DNA of 64,000 nucleotides from Bradyrhizobium sp. Ai1a-2 (lineage in GTDB: Bacteria; Pseudomonadota; Alphaproteobacteria; Rhizobiales; Xanthobacteraceae): the NCBI RefSeq assembly GCF_000426245.1, contig NZ_AUEZ01000044.1:1-64000 (forward strand). The letters are read 5' to 3'. This document shows positions 26,863 to 35,191 of this stretch, one piece after another; position 1 is the first letter of the stretch; each line of letters starts with the position of its first letter. Made by a program: the position numbers and the translations under genes. Under the pieces are notes generated by a model. The model did no database searches and had not been told where the DNA came from. It saw only the letters and a list, made by a program, of their open reading frames with translations.

Positions 26863-28053
26863 ATGGATCTCGCTTTCACCAAGGAAGAAGTGGCGTTTCG
26901 CGAGGAAGTGCGAGCTTTCTTCAAGGACAATGTGCCGCCGGACACGCGGCGGAAGATGCAGGAGGGCCGCCATCTCTCCAAGGACGAGATGGTCACCTGG
27001 TGGCGCATCCTGAACAAGAAGGGCTGGGGCGTATCGCACTGGCCGAAGGAATATGGCGGCACCGGCTGGACCTCCGTACAGCACTACATCTTCAATGAGG
27101 AGCTGCAGGCCTATCCAGCGCCGCAGCCGCTCGCCTTCGGCGTCAGCATGGTCGGCCCGGTCATCTACACCTTCGGCAACGAGGCGCAGAAGAAGCAGTA
27201 TCTGCCGCGCATCGCCAATGTCGACGACTGGTGGTGCCAAGGCTTCTCTGAGCCCGGCTCGGGTTCGGACCTCGCCTCGCTCCGGACCAAGGCCGAGCGC
27301 AAGGGCGACAAGTGGATCATCAACGGCCAGAAGACCTGGACCACGCTGGCACAGCATGCCGACATGATCTTCTGCCTGTGCCGCACCGATCCCAGCGCCA
27401 AGAAGCAGATGGGCATCTCCTTCATCGTCTTCAGCATGAAGTCGAAGGGCGTCACGGTGCGTCCGATCCAGACCATCGATGGCGGCCATGAGGTCAACGA
27501 AGTCTTCTTCGACAATGTCGAGGTCCCGATCGAGAACCTGATCGGCGAGGAGAACAAGGGCTGGGATTACGCGAAATTCCTGCTCGGCAACGAGCGCACC
27601 GGCATTGCGCGGGTCGGCGTCTCCAAGGAACGGCTGCGCCGCATCAAGGAGCTAGCTTCCAAGGTCGAGTCCGGTGGCCGGCCGGTGATCCAGGACCCCA
27701 CCTTCCGCGAGAAGCTCTCGGCCTGCGAGATCGAGCTGAAGGCGCTGGAATTGACCCAGCTTCGCGTCGTCGCCGATGAAGGCAAGCATGGCAAGGGCAA
27801 GCCCAACCCGGCATCGTCCGTGCTCAAGATCAAGGGCTCGGAGATTCAGCAGACCACCACCGAACTCCTGATGGAAGTGATCGGCCCGTTCGCCGCGCCC
27901 TACGACGTGCATGGCGACGACGGTTCGAACGAGGCGATGGATTGGACCGCCCAGATCGCGCCGAGCTACTTCAACAACCGCAAGGTCTCGATCTACGGCG
28001 GCTCCAACGAGATCCAGCGCAACATCATCGCCAAGGCGGTGCTGGGGCTTTGA
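26863..28053 (+). CDS. pimC: Pimeloyl-CoA dehydrogenase large subunit-type acyl-CoA dehydrogenase (PimC)
   Basis: A 396-residue FAD-dependent acyl-CoA dehydrogenase. It starts MDLAFTKEEVAFREEVRAFF after GGGAGGA, has the flavin/substrate motif GFSEPGSGSDLASL, and ends with IYGGSNEIQRNIIAKAVLGL. The residue aligned with the classical medium-chain base in YEGT is glycine here, as in other members of this large-subunit branch. It is expected to form a heteromer with the PimD product and introduce the alpha-beta double bond in dicarboxyl-CoA or related substrates. The length and termini agree with annotated PimC proteins of Bradyrhizobium and Rhodopseudomonas as I recall them. Confidence 0.84.
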   Translation: MDLAFTKEEVAFREEVRAFFKDNVPPDTRRKMQEGRHLSKDEMVTWWRILNKKGWGVSHWPKEYGGTGWTSVQHYIFNEELQAYPAPQPLAFGVSMVGPVIYTFGNEAQKKQYLPRIANVDDWWCQGFSEPGSGSDLASLRTKAERKGDKWIINGQKTWTTLAQHADMIFCLCRTDPSAKKQMGISFIVFSMKSKGVTVRPIQTIDGGHEVNEVFFDNVEVPIENLIGEENKGWDYAKFLLGNERTGIARVGVSKERLRRIKELASKVESGGRPVIQDPTFREKLSACEIELKALELTQLRVVADEGKHGKGKPNPASSVLKIKGSEIQQTTTELLMEVIGPFAAPYDVHGDDGSNEAMDWTAQIAPSYFNNRKVSIYGGSNEIQRNIIAKAVLGL

Positions 28054-28069
28054 GGCCGCAAACTCAACT

Positions 28070-28170
28070 GTCGTCCCCCGCGCAGGCGGGGGACCCAGTA
28101 CGCCGCGGCAATCGTGGTTCGCGATGACCGCCGGTGGGTACTGGATCCCCGCCTTCGCGGGGATGACGAC
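28070..28170. repeat. Dispersed GTCGTCCCCCGC repeat between pimC and pimD
   Basis: Two GC-rich hairpin arms (TCGTCCCCCGCGCAGGCGGG near the left end and CCCCGCCTTCGCGGGGATGA near the right) flank a centre of about 60 bases. A related element fills the next gap at 29374-29481. Confidence 0.75.
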
Positions 28171-28219
28171 GGGAGATCAGGGCAGGAATGTGCCCGCGTG
28201 ATTTTGGAGAAACGGGAAC

Positions 28220-29362
28220 ATGGATTTTGATTTGTCCGAGGAGCAGCGGCTTCTCAAGGAAAGCATCGACGGCCTGCTGACGGATTCCTACGATTTCGAG
28301 CAGCGCAAGAAATACATGCAGGAGAAGGGCGGCTGGAGCAAAGCCGTCTGGAGCAAGCTCGCCGAGCAGGGCCTGCTCGGCCTGCCCTTCACTGAGGCCG
28401 ACGGCGGGTTCGGCGCGGGCGGCGTCGAGACCATGATCGTGATGGAAGCGCTCGGCAAGGCGCTCGTGCTCGAGCCCTATCTCGCAACAGTCGTGATCGG
28501 CGGCGGCTTTCTGCGTCATGGCGGCTCGGCCGAGCAGAAGGCCGCGCACATTCCCGGCATCATCGACGGCAGCAAGACGCTTGCATTCGCGCAGCTCGAG
28601 AAGAACTCGCGCTACGACCTGTTCGACGTCACCACGACCGCCAAGAAGAAGGGCGCCGGCTGGGTCATCGACGGCGAGAAGTTCGTCGTCCTCAACGGCG
28701 AGAACGCCGACACGCTAATCGTGACCGCGCGCACCAAGGGCGAGCGGCGCGACCGAAACGGCATCGGCGTGTTCCTGGTGCCGGCCAATGCCAAAGGCAT
28801 CAGCAAGAAGGGCTATCCGACCCAGGACGGCCTGCATGCCGCCGACATCAGCTTCACCAGCGTGGAAGTCGGCAGCGATGCAGCGATCGGCAACCCGGAG
28901 GATGCGCTTCCGCTGATCGAGCGCGTGGTCGACGAAGCCCGCGTCGCGCTGTGCGCGGAGGCGGTCGGCGCGATGGATGAATCGCTCAAGGAAACCGTCG
29001 AGTACATCAAGACGCGCAAGCAGTTCGGCGTGGCCATCGGCTCGTTCCAGAGCCTGCAACACCGGGCCTCCGACATGTTCGTCGCGGCCGAGCAGGCGCG
29101 CTCGATGTCGATGTTCGCGACCATGGCTGGTGACTTCGAGGATGCCAAGGAGCGCGCGAGCGCGATCGCGGCGGCGAAGGTGCAGATCGGCAAGTCGCTG
29201 AAGTTCGTCGGCCAACAGTCGATCCAGCTCCATGGCGGCATCGGCATGACGATGGAGGCCAAGATCGGCCACTACTTCAAGCGCCTGACCATGATCGAGA
29301 ACACCTTCGGCGACACCGAGTATCACCTGCGCCGCGTCGCTGACGCGGGCGGGTTGATCTGA
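28220..29362 (+). CDS. pimD: Pimeloyl-CoA dehydrogenase small subunit-type acyl-CoA dehydrogenase (PimD)
   Basis: A 380-residue acyl-CoA dehydrogenase beginning MDFDLSEEQRLLKESIDGLL. It contains ALVLEPYLATVVIGGGFL and the C-terminal signature QSIQLHGGIGMTMEAKIGHYFKR typical of the small-subunit branch. It follows pimC after a 166-base gap filled by a repeat. The pair would act as a heterotetramer on the CoA thioester formed by PimA, passing electrons to ETF. A weak GGAGAAACGGGA precedes the ATG. Confidence 0.84.
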   Translation: MDFDLSEEQRLLKESIDGLLTDSYDFEQRKKYMQEKGGWSKAVWSKLAEQGLLGLPFTEADGGFGAGGVETMIVMEALGKALVLEPYLATVVIGGGFLRHGGSAEQKAAHIPGIIDGSKTLAFAQLEKNSRYDLFDVTTTAKKKGAGWVIDGEKFVVLNGENADTLIVTARTKGERRDRNGIGVFLVPANAKGISKKGYPTQDGLHAADISFTSVEVGSDAAIGNPEDALPLIERVVDEARVALCAEAVGAMDESLKETVEYIKTRKQFGVAIGSFQSLQHRASDMFVAAEQARSMSMFATMAGDFEDAKERASAIAAAKVQIGKSLKFVGQQSIQLHGGIGMTMEAKIGHYFKRLTMIENTFGDTEYHLRRVADAGGLI

Positions 29363-29373
29363 TCCACGACGTC

Positions 29374-29481
29374 TGGTCATTCCCCGCGAAAGCGGGGAAT
29401 CCAGTGCGCCGCGGCCCCTCGGGCACAAACACTGCTGCCTGTCGAATACTGGATCGCCCGGTCAAGCCGGGCGATGACGAC
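29374..29481. repeat. Dispersed TCATTCCCCGCG repeat between pimD and the SDR gene
   Basis: Two hairpin arms (ATTCCCCGCGAAAGCGGGGA and CGCCCGGTCAAGCCGGGCG) flank a spacer. The layout is like the element at 28070-28170. Confidence 0.75.
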
Positions 29482-29511
29482 TGAACAAGTGGAAAGAGGG
29501 AGAAAACAACA

Positions 29512-30285
29512 ATGAAGAACACCCCGTTCGATCTCACCGGAAAGGTCGCCGTCGTCACCGGCTCGAGCCGCGGCATCGGCCGTGCCTCCGCCGAATTGCT
29601 GGCAAAGCTCGGCGCCAAGGTGGTGATCTCCTCGCGCAAGGCAGACGCCTGCAAGGAAGTGGCCGACGGTATCAACAGTAACGGCGGCGACGCGCATGTG
29701 ATCCCCTGCAACATCTCGCGACGCGAAGAGGTCGAAGCGCTGATCTCGGGCGCGACCAAACATTACGGCAAGATCGACATCCTGGTCTGCAACGCCGCGG
29801 TGAATCCCTATTACGGCCCGTTGCTCGACATTAAGGACGAGGCGTTCGACAAGATCATGGGCTCCAACGTCAAGAGCAATATCTGGCTCTGCGCGCTGGC
29901 GATCCGGCAGATGGCCGAGCGCGGCAATGGCTCGGTCGTGATCATCTCCTCGATCGGCGGATTGCGCGGCTCGACCGTGATCGGCGCCTACGGCATCTCG
30001 AAGGCCGCCGACTTCGCACTTTGCCGCAGCCTTGCCGGCGAATGGGGACCGAAGGGCGTGCGCGTCAATTGCGTCGCGCCGGGACTGGTCAAGACCGATT
30101 TCGCCCGCGCGCTCTGGGAGGACGCGGAGCTCCTGAAGCGGCGCACAGCAACCACACCCCTTCGCCGCATCGGCGAGCCCGACGAGATCGCCGGCGCAGT
30201 CGCCTATCTCGCCTCCGACGCCTCCACCTTCATGACAGGCCAGACCATCGTCATCGACGGTGGCGTCACGACGGCAGCGGTGTAG
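29512..30285 (+). CDS. Short-chain dehydrogenase/reductase at the end of the pim operon
   Basis: A 257-residue classical SDR with the cofactor motif TGSSRGIG at about residues 16-23, NAA in place of the usual NNAG at about 91-93, and YGISK as the catalytic Tyr/Lys pair. The C-terminus TFMTGQTIVIDGGVTT is typical. It is closest in style to DHRS4-like or 3-oxoacyl-reductase-like SDRs. Co-orientation with pimFACD suggests a role in processing an oxo or hydroxy intermediate. The step is not determined, and it is not an obvious substitute for the missing thiolase. Confidence 0.8.
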   Translation: MKNTPFDLTGKVAVVTGSSRGIGRASAELLAKLGAKVVISSRKADACKEVADGINSNGGDAHVIPCNISRREEVEALISGATKHYGKIDILVCNAAVNPYYGPLLDIKDEAFDKIMGSNVKSNIWLCALAIRQMAERGNGSVVIISSIGGLRGSTVIGAYGISKAADFALCRSLAGEWGPKGVRVNCVAPGLVKTDFARALWEDAELLKRRTATTPLRRIGEPDEIAGAVAYLASDASTFMTGQTIVIDGGVTTAAV

Positions 30286-30303
30286 CCTTGTCTGAACAAC
30301 GAC

Positions 30304-30394
30304 CGTAGCCCGGGTGGAGCGCAGCGCAACCCGGGTCCGCTCAGAGATGTTCATTCAGAAGTCCCGGGTTACGCTACGCTCCACCCGGGCTACG
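30304..30394. repeat. Dispersed palindromic element, GTAGCCCGGGTGGAGCG variant
   Basis: The left end GTAGCCCGGGTGGAGCG and the right end CGCTCCACCCGGGCTACG are inverted copies. It lies upstream of glpK in the 200-base gap after the SDR gene; no other feature was seen there. Confidence 0.85.
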
Positions 30395-30485
30395 AAGCTG
30401 AACGCGGAGCCGGAGAGGATATTGACCTTCCCCGCTCAATCCGCTCCCTTGGCGCAGCAAGCAATCACGTCCGGGAAGGAGCGCC

Positions 30486-31988
30486 ATGTCCTTTGTGCTG
30501 GCCATCGATCAGGGCACCACGTCCTCACGCGCCATCGTGTTCCGCAGCGATATCTCCATCGCGGCGGTGGCGCAGCAGGAGTTCCCGCAGCATTTCCCGG
30601 CCTCCGGCTGGGTCGAGCATGAGCCGGAGGACATCTGGACCTCGACCATTAGCACCTGCCGCAGCGCGCTGGAGAAGGCGGGTCTGAAAGCGAAAGACAT
30701 CGCCGCGATCGGCATCACCAACCAGCGCGAGACCACGGTGGTGTGGGATCGCGCCACGGGCAACGCGGTGCATCGCGCCATCGTCTGGCAGGATCGCCGC
30801 ACCGCCGATTTCTGCGCCAGACTGAAAGCCGAAGGCCATGAGCCCGTGATCTCGGCCAAGACCGGCTTGATCATCGATCCCTATTTCTCGGGGACAAAGG
30901 TCGCCTGGATCCTCGACGGCGTGCCCGGCGCGCGCGAGCGCGCCGAGCGCGGCGAACTCCTGTTCGGCACCGTCGATTGCTATCTGCTGTGGCGGCTCAC
31001 CGGCGGCAAGGTGCACGCGACCGACGCCACCAACGCTTCCCGCACCCTGCTGTTCAACATCCACACCGGCGAGTGGGATGACGAGCTGTTGAATATCCTC
31101 GGCGTACCGCGCTCGATGCTTCCCGAGGTGAAGGACTCCTCGGCGAAATTCGGCGACAGCATCCCCGACCTGTTCGGCGGCACTATCGCCATCTCAGGCA
31201 TCGCCGGCGACCAGCAGGCCGCGACTATCGGCCAGGCCTGTTTCGAGCCCGGCATGATCAAATCGACCTATGGCACCGGCTGCTTTGCGCTGCTCAACAC
31301 CGGCACCACGCCGGTGAAGTCAAAGAACAAGTTGCTGACCACGATCGCCTACCAGTTCGGCGGAAAGCGCACCTACGCGCTCGAAGGCTCGATCTTCGTC
31401 GCCGGAAGCGCGGTGCAATGGCTGCGCGACGGGCTCGGCATCATCAAGCAGGCCGCCGAGACTGGTCCGCTCGCCGACAAATCCGACTCGATGCAGAGCG
31501 TCTACCTGGTGCCGGCCTTCGTCGGCATGGGCGCGCCCTACTGGAATCCACGTGTGCGTGGCGCGCTGTTCGGCCTCACCCGCAACACCGGCCCGGCCGA
31601 GCTCGCGCATGCTGCGCTGGAAAGCGTCTGCTACCAGACCTACGACCTCTGGGCTGCGATGCGTGCCGACTGGCCTGACGCAACCGCGGCCAACATCGTG
31701 CTCCGCGTCGACGGCGGCATGACTGCTTCCGACTGGACCATGCAACGATTGGCCGATCTGCTCGACGCCCCGGTCGACCGCCCGATGATCCAGGAGACCA
31801 CGGCGTTAGGAGCCGCCTATCTCGCCGGCCTGCAGGCGGGCGTCTATCCCGAACCGACAAAATTCGCCGACAACTGGCGATTGGAGCACCGCTTCAAGCC
31901 CGCGATGAGCGAGGCCACGCGCGAGCGCAAGCTCGCGGGCTGGGCACGCGCGGTAAAGGGCGTGCTGGCGAGTGATGAGGGGGAGTAG
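30486..31988 (+). CDS. glpK: Glycerol kinase
   Basis: A 500-residue FGGY-family kinase. The N-terminal ATP-site sequence is FVLAIDQGTTSSRAIVF, and the protein has GDQQAATIGQACFEPGMIKSTYGTGCF in the middle and RVDGGMTASDWTMQ near the C-terminus, all characteristic of glycerol kinase. It converts glycerol to sn-glycerol 3-phosphate. GGAAGGA lies five bases before the ATG. No glycerol facilitator, GlpD or GlpR gene is nearby, so it is an isolated copy here. Its neighbours are acyl-CoA genes on one side and a GST on the other. Confidence 0.93.
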   Translation: MSFVLAIDQGTTSSRAIVFRSDISIAAVAQQEFPQHFPASGWVEHEPEDIWTSTISTCRSALEKAGLKAKDIAAIGITNQRETTVVWDRATGNAVHRAIVWQDRRTADFCARLKAEGHEPVISAKTGLIIDPYFSGTKVAWILDGVPGARERAERGELLFGTVDCYLLWRLTGGKVHATDATNASRTLLFNIHTGEWDDELLNILGVPRSMLPEVKDSSAKFGDSIPDLFGGTIAISGIAGDQQAATIGQACFEPGMIKSTYGTGCFALLNTGTTPVKSKNKLLTTIAYQFGGKRTYALEGSIFVAGSAVQWLRDGLGIIKQAAETGPLADKSDSMQSVYLVPAFVGMGAPYWNPRVRGALFGLTRNTGPAELAHAALESVCYQTYDLWAAMRADWPDATAANIVLRVDGGMTASDWTMQRLADLLDAPVDRPMIQETTALGAAYLAGLQAGVYPEPTKFADNWRLEHRFKPAMSEATRERKLAGWARAVKGVLASDEGE

Positions 31989-32087
31989 GCGGTTCTCATC
32001 GACCGGCGACCGTTGGGCGGAGCTTGCTCCTGCGTAAATCTTTGGCAAGCTGCGGCAGGGCTACCAACTGCGAGCACCGGAATTGCC

Positions 32088-32714
32088 ATGATCCTGATCG
32101 GCCAATACGACTCCCCGTTCGTCCGCCGCACCGCGATCGCGCTGCGGCTTTATGGCCTGCCGTTCGAGCATCGGCCATGGTCGACGTTTGGCGATGGCGA
32201 CAAGATCGCGGCCTATAATCCACTCCGACGGGTGCCGACGCTGGTGCTCGACGACGGCGAGGCGCTCATCGAGAGCGCGGCGATCCTCGACTATCTTGAC
32301 GAACTGGTCGGGCCGGAAAAGGCGATGATGCCAGCGAACGGGATCGAGCGGCGTAGGCATTTGCATATCTGCGCGCTTGCCACCGGGCTTGGCGACAAGG
32401 CGGTGAGCCTGGTCTACGAGCGCGTGCTGCGCAAGGATCAGCTCAAGCTCTGGGTCGAGCGCTGCGAGGCGCAGATCGGCGGCGTACTCGATGTGTTGGA
32501 AAAGGAACGCGCCGCCGTCCGTTCGCCCTGGTGGTTCGGCGAGCGCATCGCGCATGCCGATATCGCGGTCGCCTGCGTGCTGCGCTTTACCGGCGAGGCG
32601 CACCCTGCCCTGTTCAGCGAGCGCTATCCGGCGCTGAAGGCGCATGCGGCCGCCTGCGAGGCGCTGCCGCCATTTCAGGAGATCGTGCAGCCGCTGGCGC
32701 CGCCGAGCGGTTAG
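32088..32714 (+). CDS. Glutathione S-transferase family protein
   Basis: A 208-residue protein with an N-terminal thioredoxin-like domain (MILIGQYDSPFVRRTAIALRL, and later VPTLVLDDGEALIESAAILDYLDE) and a helical C-terminal domain. The SPF near residue 9 occupies the usual GST catalytic Ser/Tyr region, and the IESAAI motif binds the gamma-glutamyl part of glutathione. The ATG at 32088 begins exactly at the domain; upstream in-frame codons are not GST-like. It is convergent with the DUF3237 gene, with an 8-base gap and no terminator between. Detoxification or isomerase roles are both possible. Confidence 0.82.
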   Translation: MILIGQYDSPFVRRTAIALRLYGLPFEHRPWSTFGDGDKIAAYNPLRRVPTLVLDDGEALIESAAILDYLDELVGPEKAMMPANGIERRRHLHICALATGLGDKAVSLVYERVLRKDQLKLWVERCEAQIGGVLDVLEKERAAVRSPWWFGERIAHADIAVACVLRFTGEAHPALFSERYPALKAHAAACEALPPFQEIVQPLAPPSG

Positions 32715-32722
32715 GCGTTCGC

Positions 32723-33187
32723 TTACAGCACCTGATGCACGTCGATCACCACGCGGTCGGTGTGGCGGGCGGCGGAGGCCACGAAGATGTGCTCCATCAG
32801 CCAACGGTATTTCTTGGCACCGGTTTCGAACTTCGGCGCCGTCCGGAAATAGATCAGCTTGGGATCGACCGGCTCGCCGCGCTTGAGCTTCTGCAGGAGC
32901 TCGACTGGCCCGAAGCGGATGCCGCGGTTTTCGACATAGACCACCGCGCCATCGTCGGTCTCGAAGGCATATTTGGCCTCCAGCTCAATCAGCTCGTTCG
33001 GGCGGATGATCTGGAAATCGGCGCCGAACGGCAGAACCTTGCCATTGACGCCCTCTCCCCTCACCTCGCCGCCGATGATCGGGATGATGCGGCGCACACC
33101 GGTGCCGATGTCGCCGGCCGAGGTTACCTCGCCGATGCGGGCGGTGATGGTGAAGACATATCTGGTTTCGATCACGGGCGGCATCAA
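32723..33187 (-). CDS. DUF3237 (UPF0311) family protein
   Basis: A 154-residue beta-rich protein with the family pattern IGTGVRRIIPIIGGEVRGEGVNGKVLPFGADFQIIR and the later YFRTAPKFETGAKKYRWLMEHIFVASAAR. The biochemical function is unknown. Its start overlaps the stop of the TRAP large permease gene by four bases, so it is translationally coupled to the transporter. In my experience these proteins often lie beside aromatic or carboxylate catabolic genes. A role in handling the imported substrate is an inference. Confidence 0.75.
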   Translation of the reverse strand: MMPPVIETRYVFTITARIGEVTSAGDIGTGVRRIIPIIGGEVRGEGVNGKVLPFGADFQIIRPNELIELEAKYAFETDDGAVVYVENRGIRFGPVELLQKLKRGEPVDPKLIYFRTAPKFETGAKKYRWLMEHIFVASAARHTDRVVIDVHQVL

Positions 33188-34503
33188 TTCGCCATCATGC
33201 GTTGCGGCAGCCAGGTGGCGAGCAGTGGGAAGGCGATCAGGATCACGAGCCGGATCAGGTCGGTGACGACGAAGGGGATCACGCCCTTGAAGATCGTGGA
33301 GAAGGAGACGTCCTTCACCACGCTCTTGATCACGAACACGTTCATGCCGACCGGCGGATGGATCAGGCCGAGTTCGACCGTCATCACGATGATGACGCCG
33401 AACCAGATCGGATCAAAACCAAGATGCATGATGACCGGGAAGATGATCGGCACGGTCAGGATGATCATCGCCATGGCGTCCATCAGGCAGCCGAGCACGA
33501 GATACATCACCATGATGACGGCAAGGATGCCGTAGCTGCCGAGCCCGAGGCTGGTGAGGAACTCCGTGACCTTTTGCGGGGTCTGCGTCACCGTCAGGAA
33601 ATAGCCGAAGATCAATGCGCCGATCAGTACCGTGAACACCGCAGCCGCGGTGCGCGTCGCCTGCAACAGCGAATTGAGGATCTTCTCCTTGTCCAGCCGC
33701 CCGGTGAGAATGCCGATCAGGAACGCGCCGGTGGCCCCGACGCCGCCGGCTTCCGTCGGGGTGAAGCGCGGCAGGAACGGCAGGCCGTAAAGGCCACCGA
33801 TCACGAAGATAAAGAGCAGCACCGGCGCCCAGATGTCGCGCAGGCCGGCGAAGCGCTCGCGCCAGGGAATCCGTTTGCCCATCGGCAGGAAGCCGGGCCT
33901 GAAATAGCCGATCAGCGTGATGGTGATCATGTACATGGTCATCGCCAGCAGGCCCGGGATGATGCCGGCGATGAAGAGTTTGCCGATGTCCTGCTCGGTG
34001 ATGATGCCGTAGACCGCAAGCACGGTCGACGGCGGCAGCATCGCGCCCAGCGTGCCGCCTGCCGCGATCACGCCGGTGGCAAAGGATTGCGGATAGCCGA
34101 AGCGGCGCATCTCCGGATACGCCACGGCCGAGAACGTCGCGGCGGTCGCGACCGAGGAGCCGGAGATCGCGGCGAAGCCGCCGCAGGCGGCGACGGTGGC
34201 GATCCCGAGCCCGCCGCGAAGATGGCCGACAAAGCCATTGGCGGCGCGGAATAATTCGCGGCTCATGCCGGAATTGCTGACGAAGGTCCCCATCAACAGG
34301 AACATCGGGATCACGCCGAAAGTGTAATCGGTCACCGTGCGCATCGAGGTCTGGCCGACCAGTTTCAGCGCCGGCGTGGCGCCGACCAGATAGCTGAAGC
34401 CGCAGACGCCGACGAGGCCCATCGCCATGCCGACCGGCACGCGGAGCAGCATCAGCGCGAACAGCGCGACAAAGCCGATGATGGCGACGGCATCGGTGCT
34501 CAT
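33184..34503 (-). CDS. TRAP transporter large permease (DctM family)
   Basis: A 439-residue membrane protein with about 12 hydrophobic spans. Typical features are the start VAIIGFVALFALMLLRVPVGMAMGLVG, GGLGIATVAACGGFAAISGSSVATAATFS near residue 95, and LGAMLPPSTVLAVYGIITEQDIG near 152. It forms the channel of a tripartite sodium-dependent periplasmic transporter together with the small permease (six bases upstream) and the binding protein. The substrate is not C4-dicarboxylate by default; proximity to pobA suggests an aromatic acid, as for the R. palustris TarPQM system. Confidence 0.88.
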   Translation of the reverse strand: MSTDAVAIIGFVALFALMLLRVPVGMAMGLVGVCGFSYLVGATPALKLVGQTSMRTVTDYTFGVIPMFLLMGTFVSNSGMSRELFRAANGFVGHLRGGLGIATVAACGGFAAISGSSVATAATFSAVAYPEMRRFGYPQSFATGVIAAGGTLGAMLPPSTVLAVYGIITEQDIGKLFIAGIIPGLLAMTMYMITITLIGYFRPGFLPMGKRIPWRERFAGLRDIWAPVLLFIFVIGGLYGLPFLPRFTPTEAGGVGATGAFLIGILTGRLDKEKILNSLLQATRTAAAVFTVLIGALIFGYFLTVTQTPQKVTEFLTSLGLGSYGILAVIMVMYLVLGCLMDAMAMIILTVPIIFPVIMHLGFDPIWFGVIIVMTVELGLIHPPVGMNVFVIKSVVKDVSFSTIFKGVIPFVVTDLIRLVILIAFPLLATWLPQRMMAN

Positions 34504-34509
34504 CGGCGC

Positions 34510-35019
34510 TTACTCCGTCGCCTTGATCTTGGGATCGTGCATCTCCTCCGGGTGGAAGATCAGCCGGTAAGTCCGGATCGCGATCAAGATCACCGCGGAG
34601 ACGTCGCCGATCCAGGCGAGCGCGAAGAACGGCCAGGTCGGCATGTGCAGGTCAAACGTCAGGACATTGTCGTTATAGGTACCGCGCACCTTGTCGAACA
34701 ACGTCCAGGTCTGCACGGTGACCACGAACAGCAGCACCAGCGTCGCGAACACGTCGATGAGGCGCTGATATCTCGGCCCGACATTGGCCCAGACCAGGTC
34801 GACGGTGATGTGGGTGCCGCGATATGACGTCGCGGCGATGCCCCAGAAGATCAGGATGCCGAGCAACATCCGCCCGATATCGAAGGAATCGGGAATCGAG
34901 TAGTTCAGCGTGTTCCGCAGGAGCACCGCAAGGAAGATGTTGGCGGCGACGATGCCGACGAATCCGGCCGCGATCCATTCGATCGTGTCGATGAAACGAT
35001 CCATGTAAGCGCGTTTCAT
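34510..35019 (-). CDS. TRAP transporter small permease (DctQ family)
   Basis: A 169-residue membrane protein with four hydrophobic segments (starting at IEWIAAGFVGIVAANIFLAV, then MLLGILIFWGIAATSYRGTHITVD, a third near residue 88 and a fourth near 130). This is the usual DctQ plan. Either the ATG at 35019 or the one at 35004 could be the start. It lies between the binding-protein gene, across a repeat, and the large permease gene. Confidence 0.85.
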   Translation of the reverse strand: MKRAYMDRFIDTIEWIAAGFVGIVAANIFLAVLLRNTLNYSIPDSFDIGRMLLGILIFWGIAATSYRGTHITVDLVWANVGPRYQRLIDVFATLVLLFVVTVQTWTLFDKVRGTYNDNVLTFDLHMPTWPFFALAWIGDVSAVILIAIRTYRLIFHPEEMHDPKIKATE

Positions 35020-35069
35020 ATGCGGGGCGTCCTGTGGCTTGATATCGATTGGCTATCCGCGAGCTCGGT

Positions 35070-35190
35070 TCACCTCTCCCGCTTGCGGGAGAGGTCGGCG
35101 TTAACGCCGGGTGAGGGTTCTCTACACACAGACGGTCCCATCGCGGAGGCAGCCTCACCCCGACTCTCTCCCGCAAGCGGGAGAGGGAGA
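35070..35190. repeat. Dispersed CTCTCCCGCTTGCGGGAG element between TRAP genes
   Basis: The left arm CACCTCTCCCGCTTGCGGGA and the right arm CTCTCCCGCAAGCGGGAGAG are each hairpins and pair with one another. It fills the 172-base gap between the binding-protein and small-permease genes. Such structures can protect or end the upstream mRNA, which would favour extra binding protein. Confidence 0.75.
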
Positions 35191-35191
35191 A

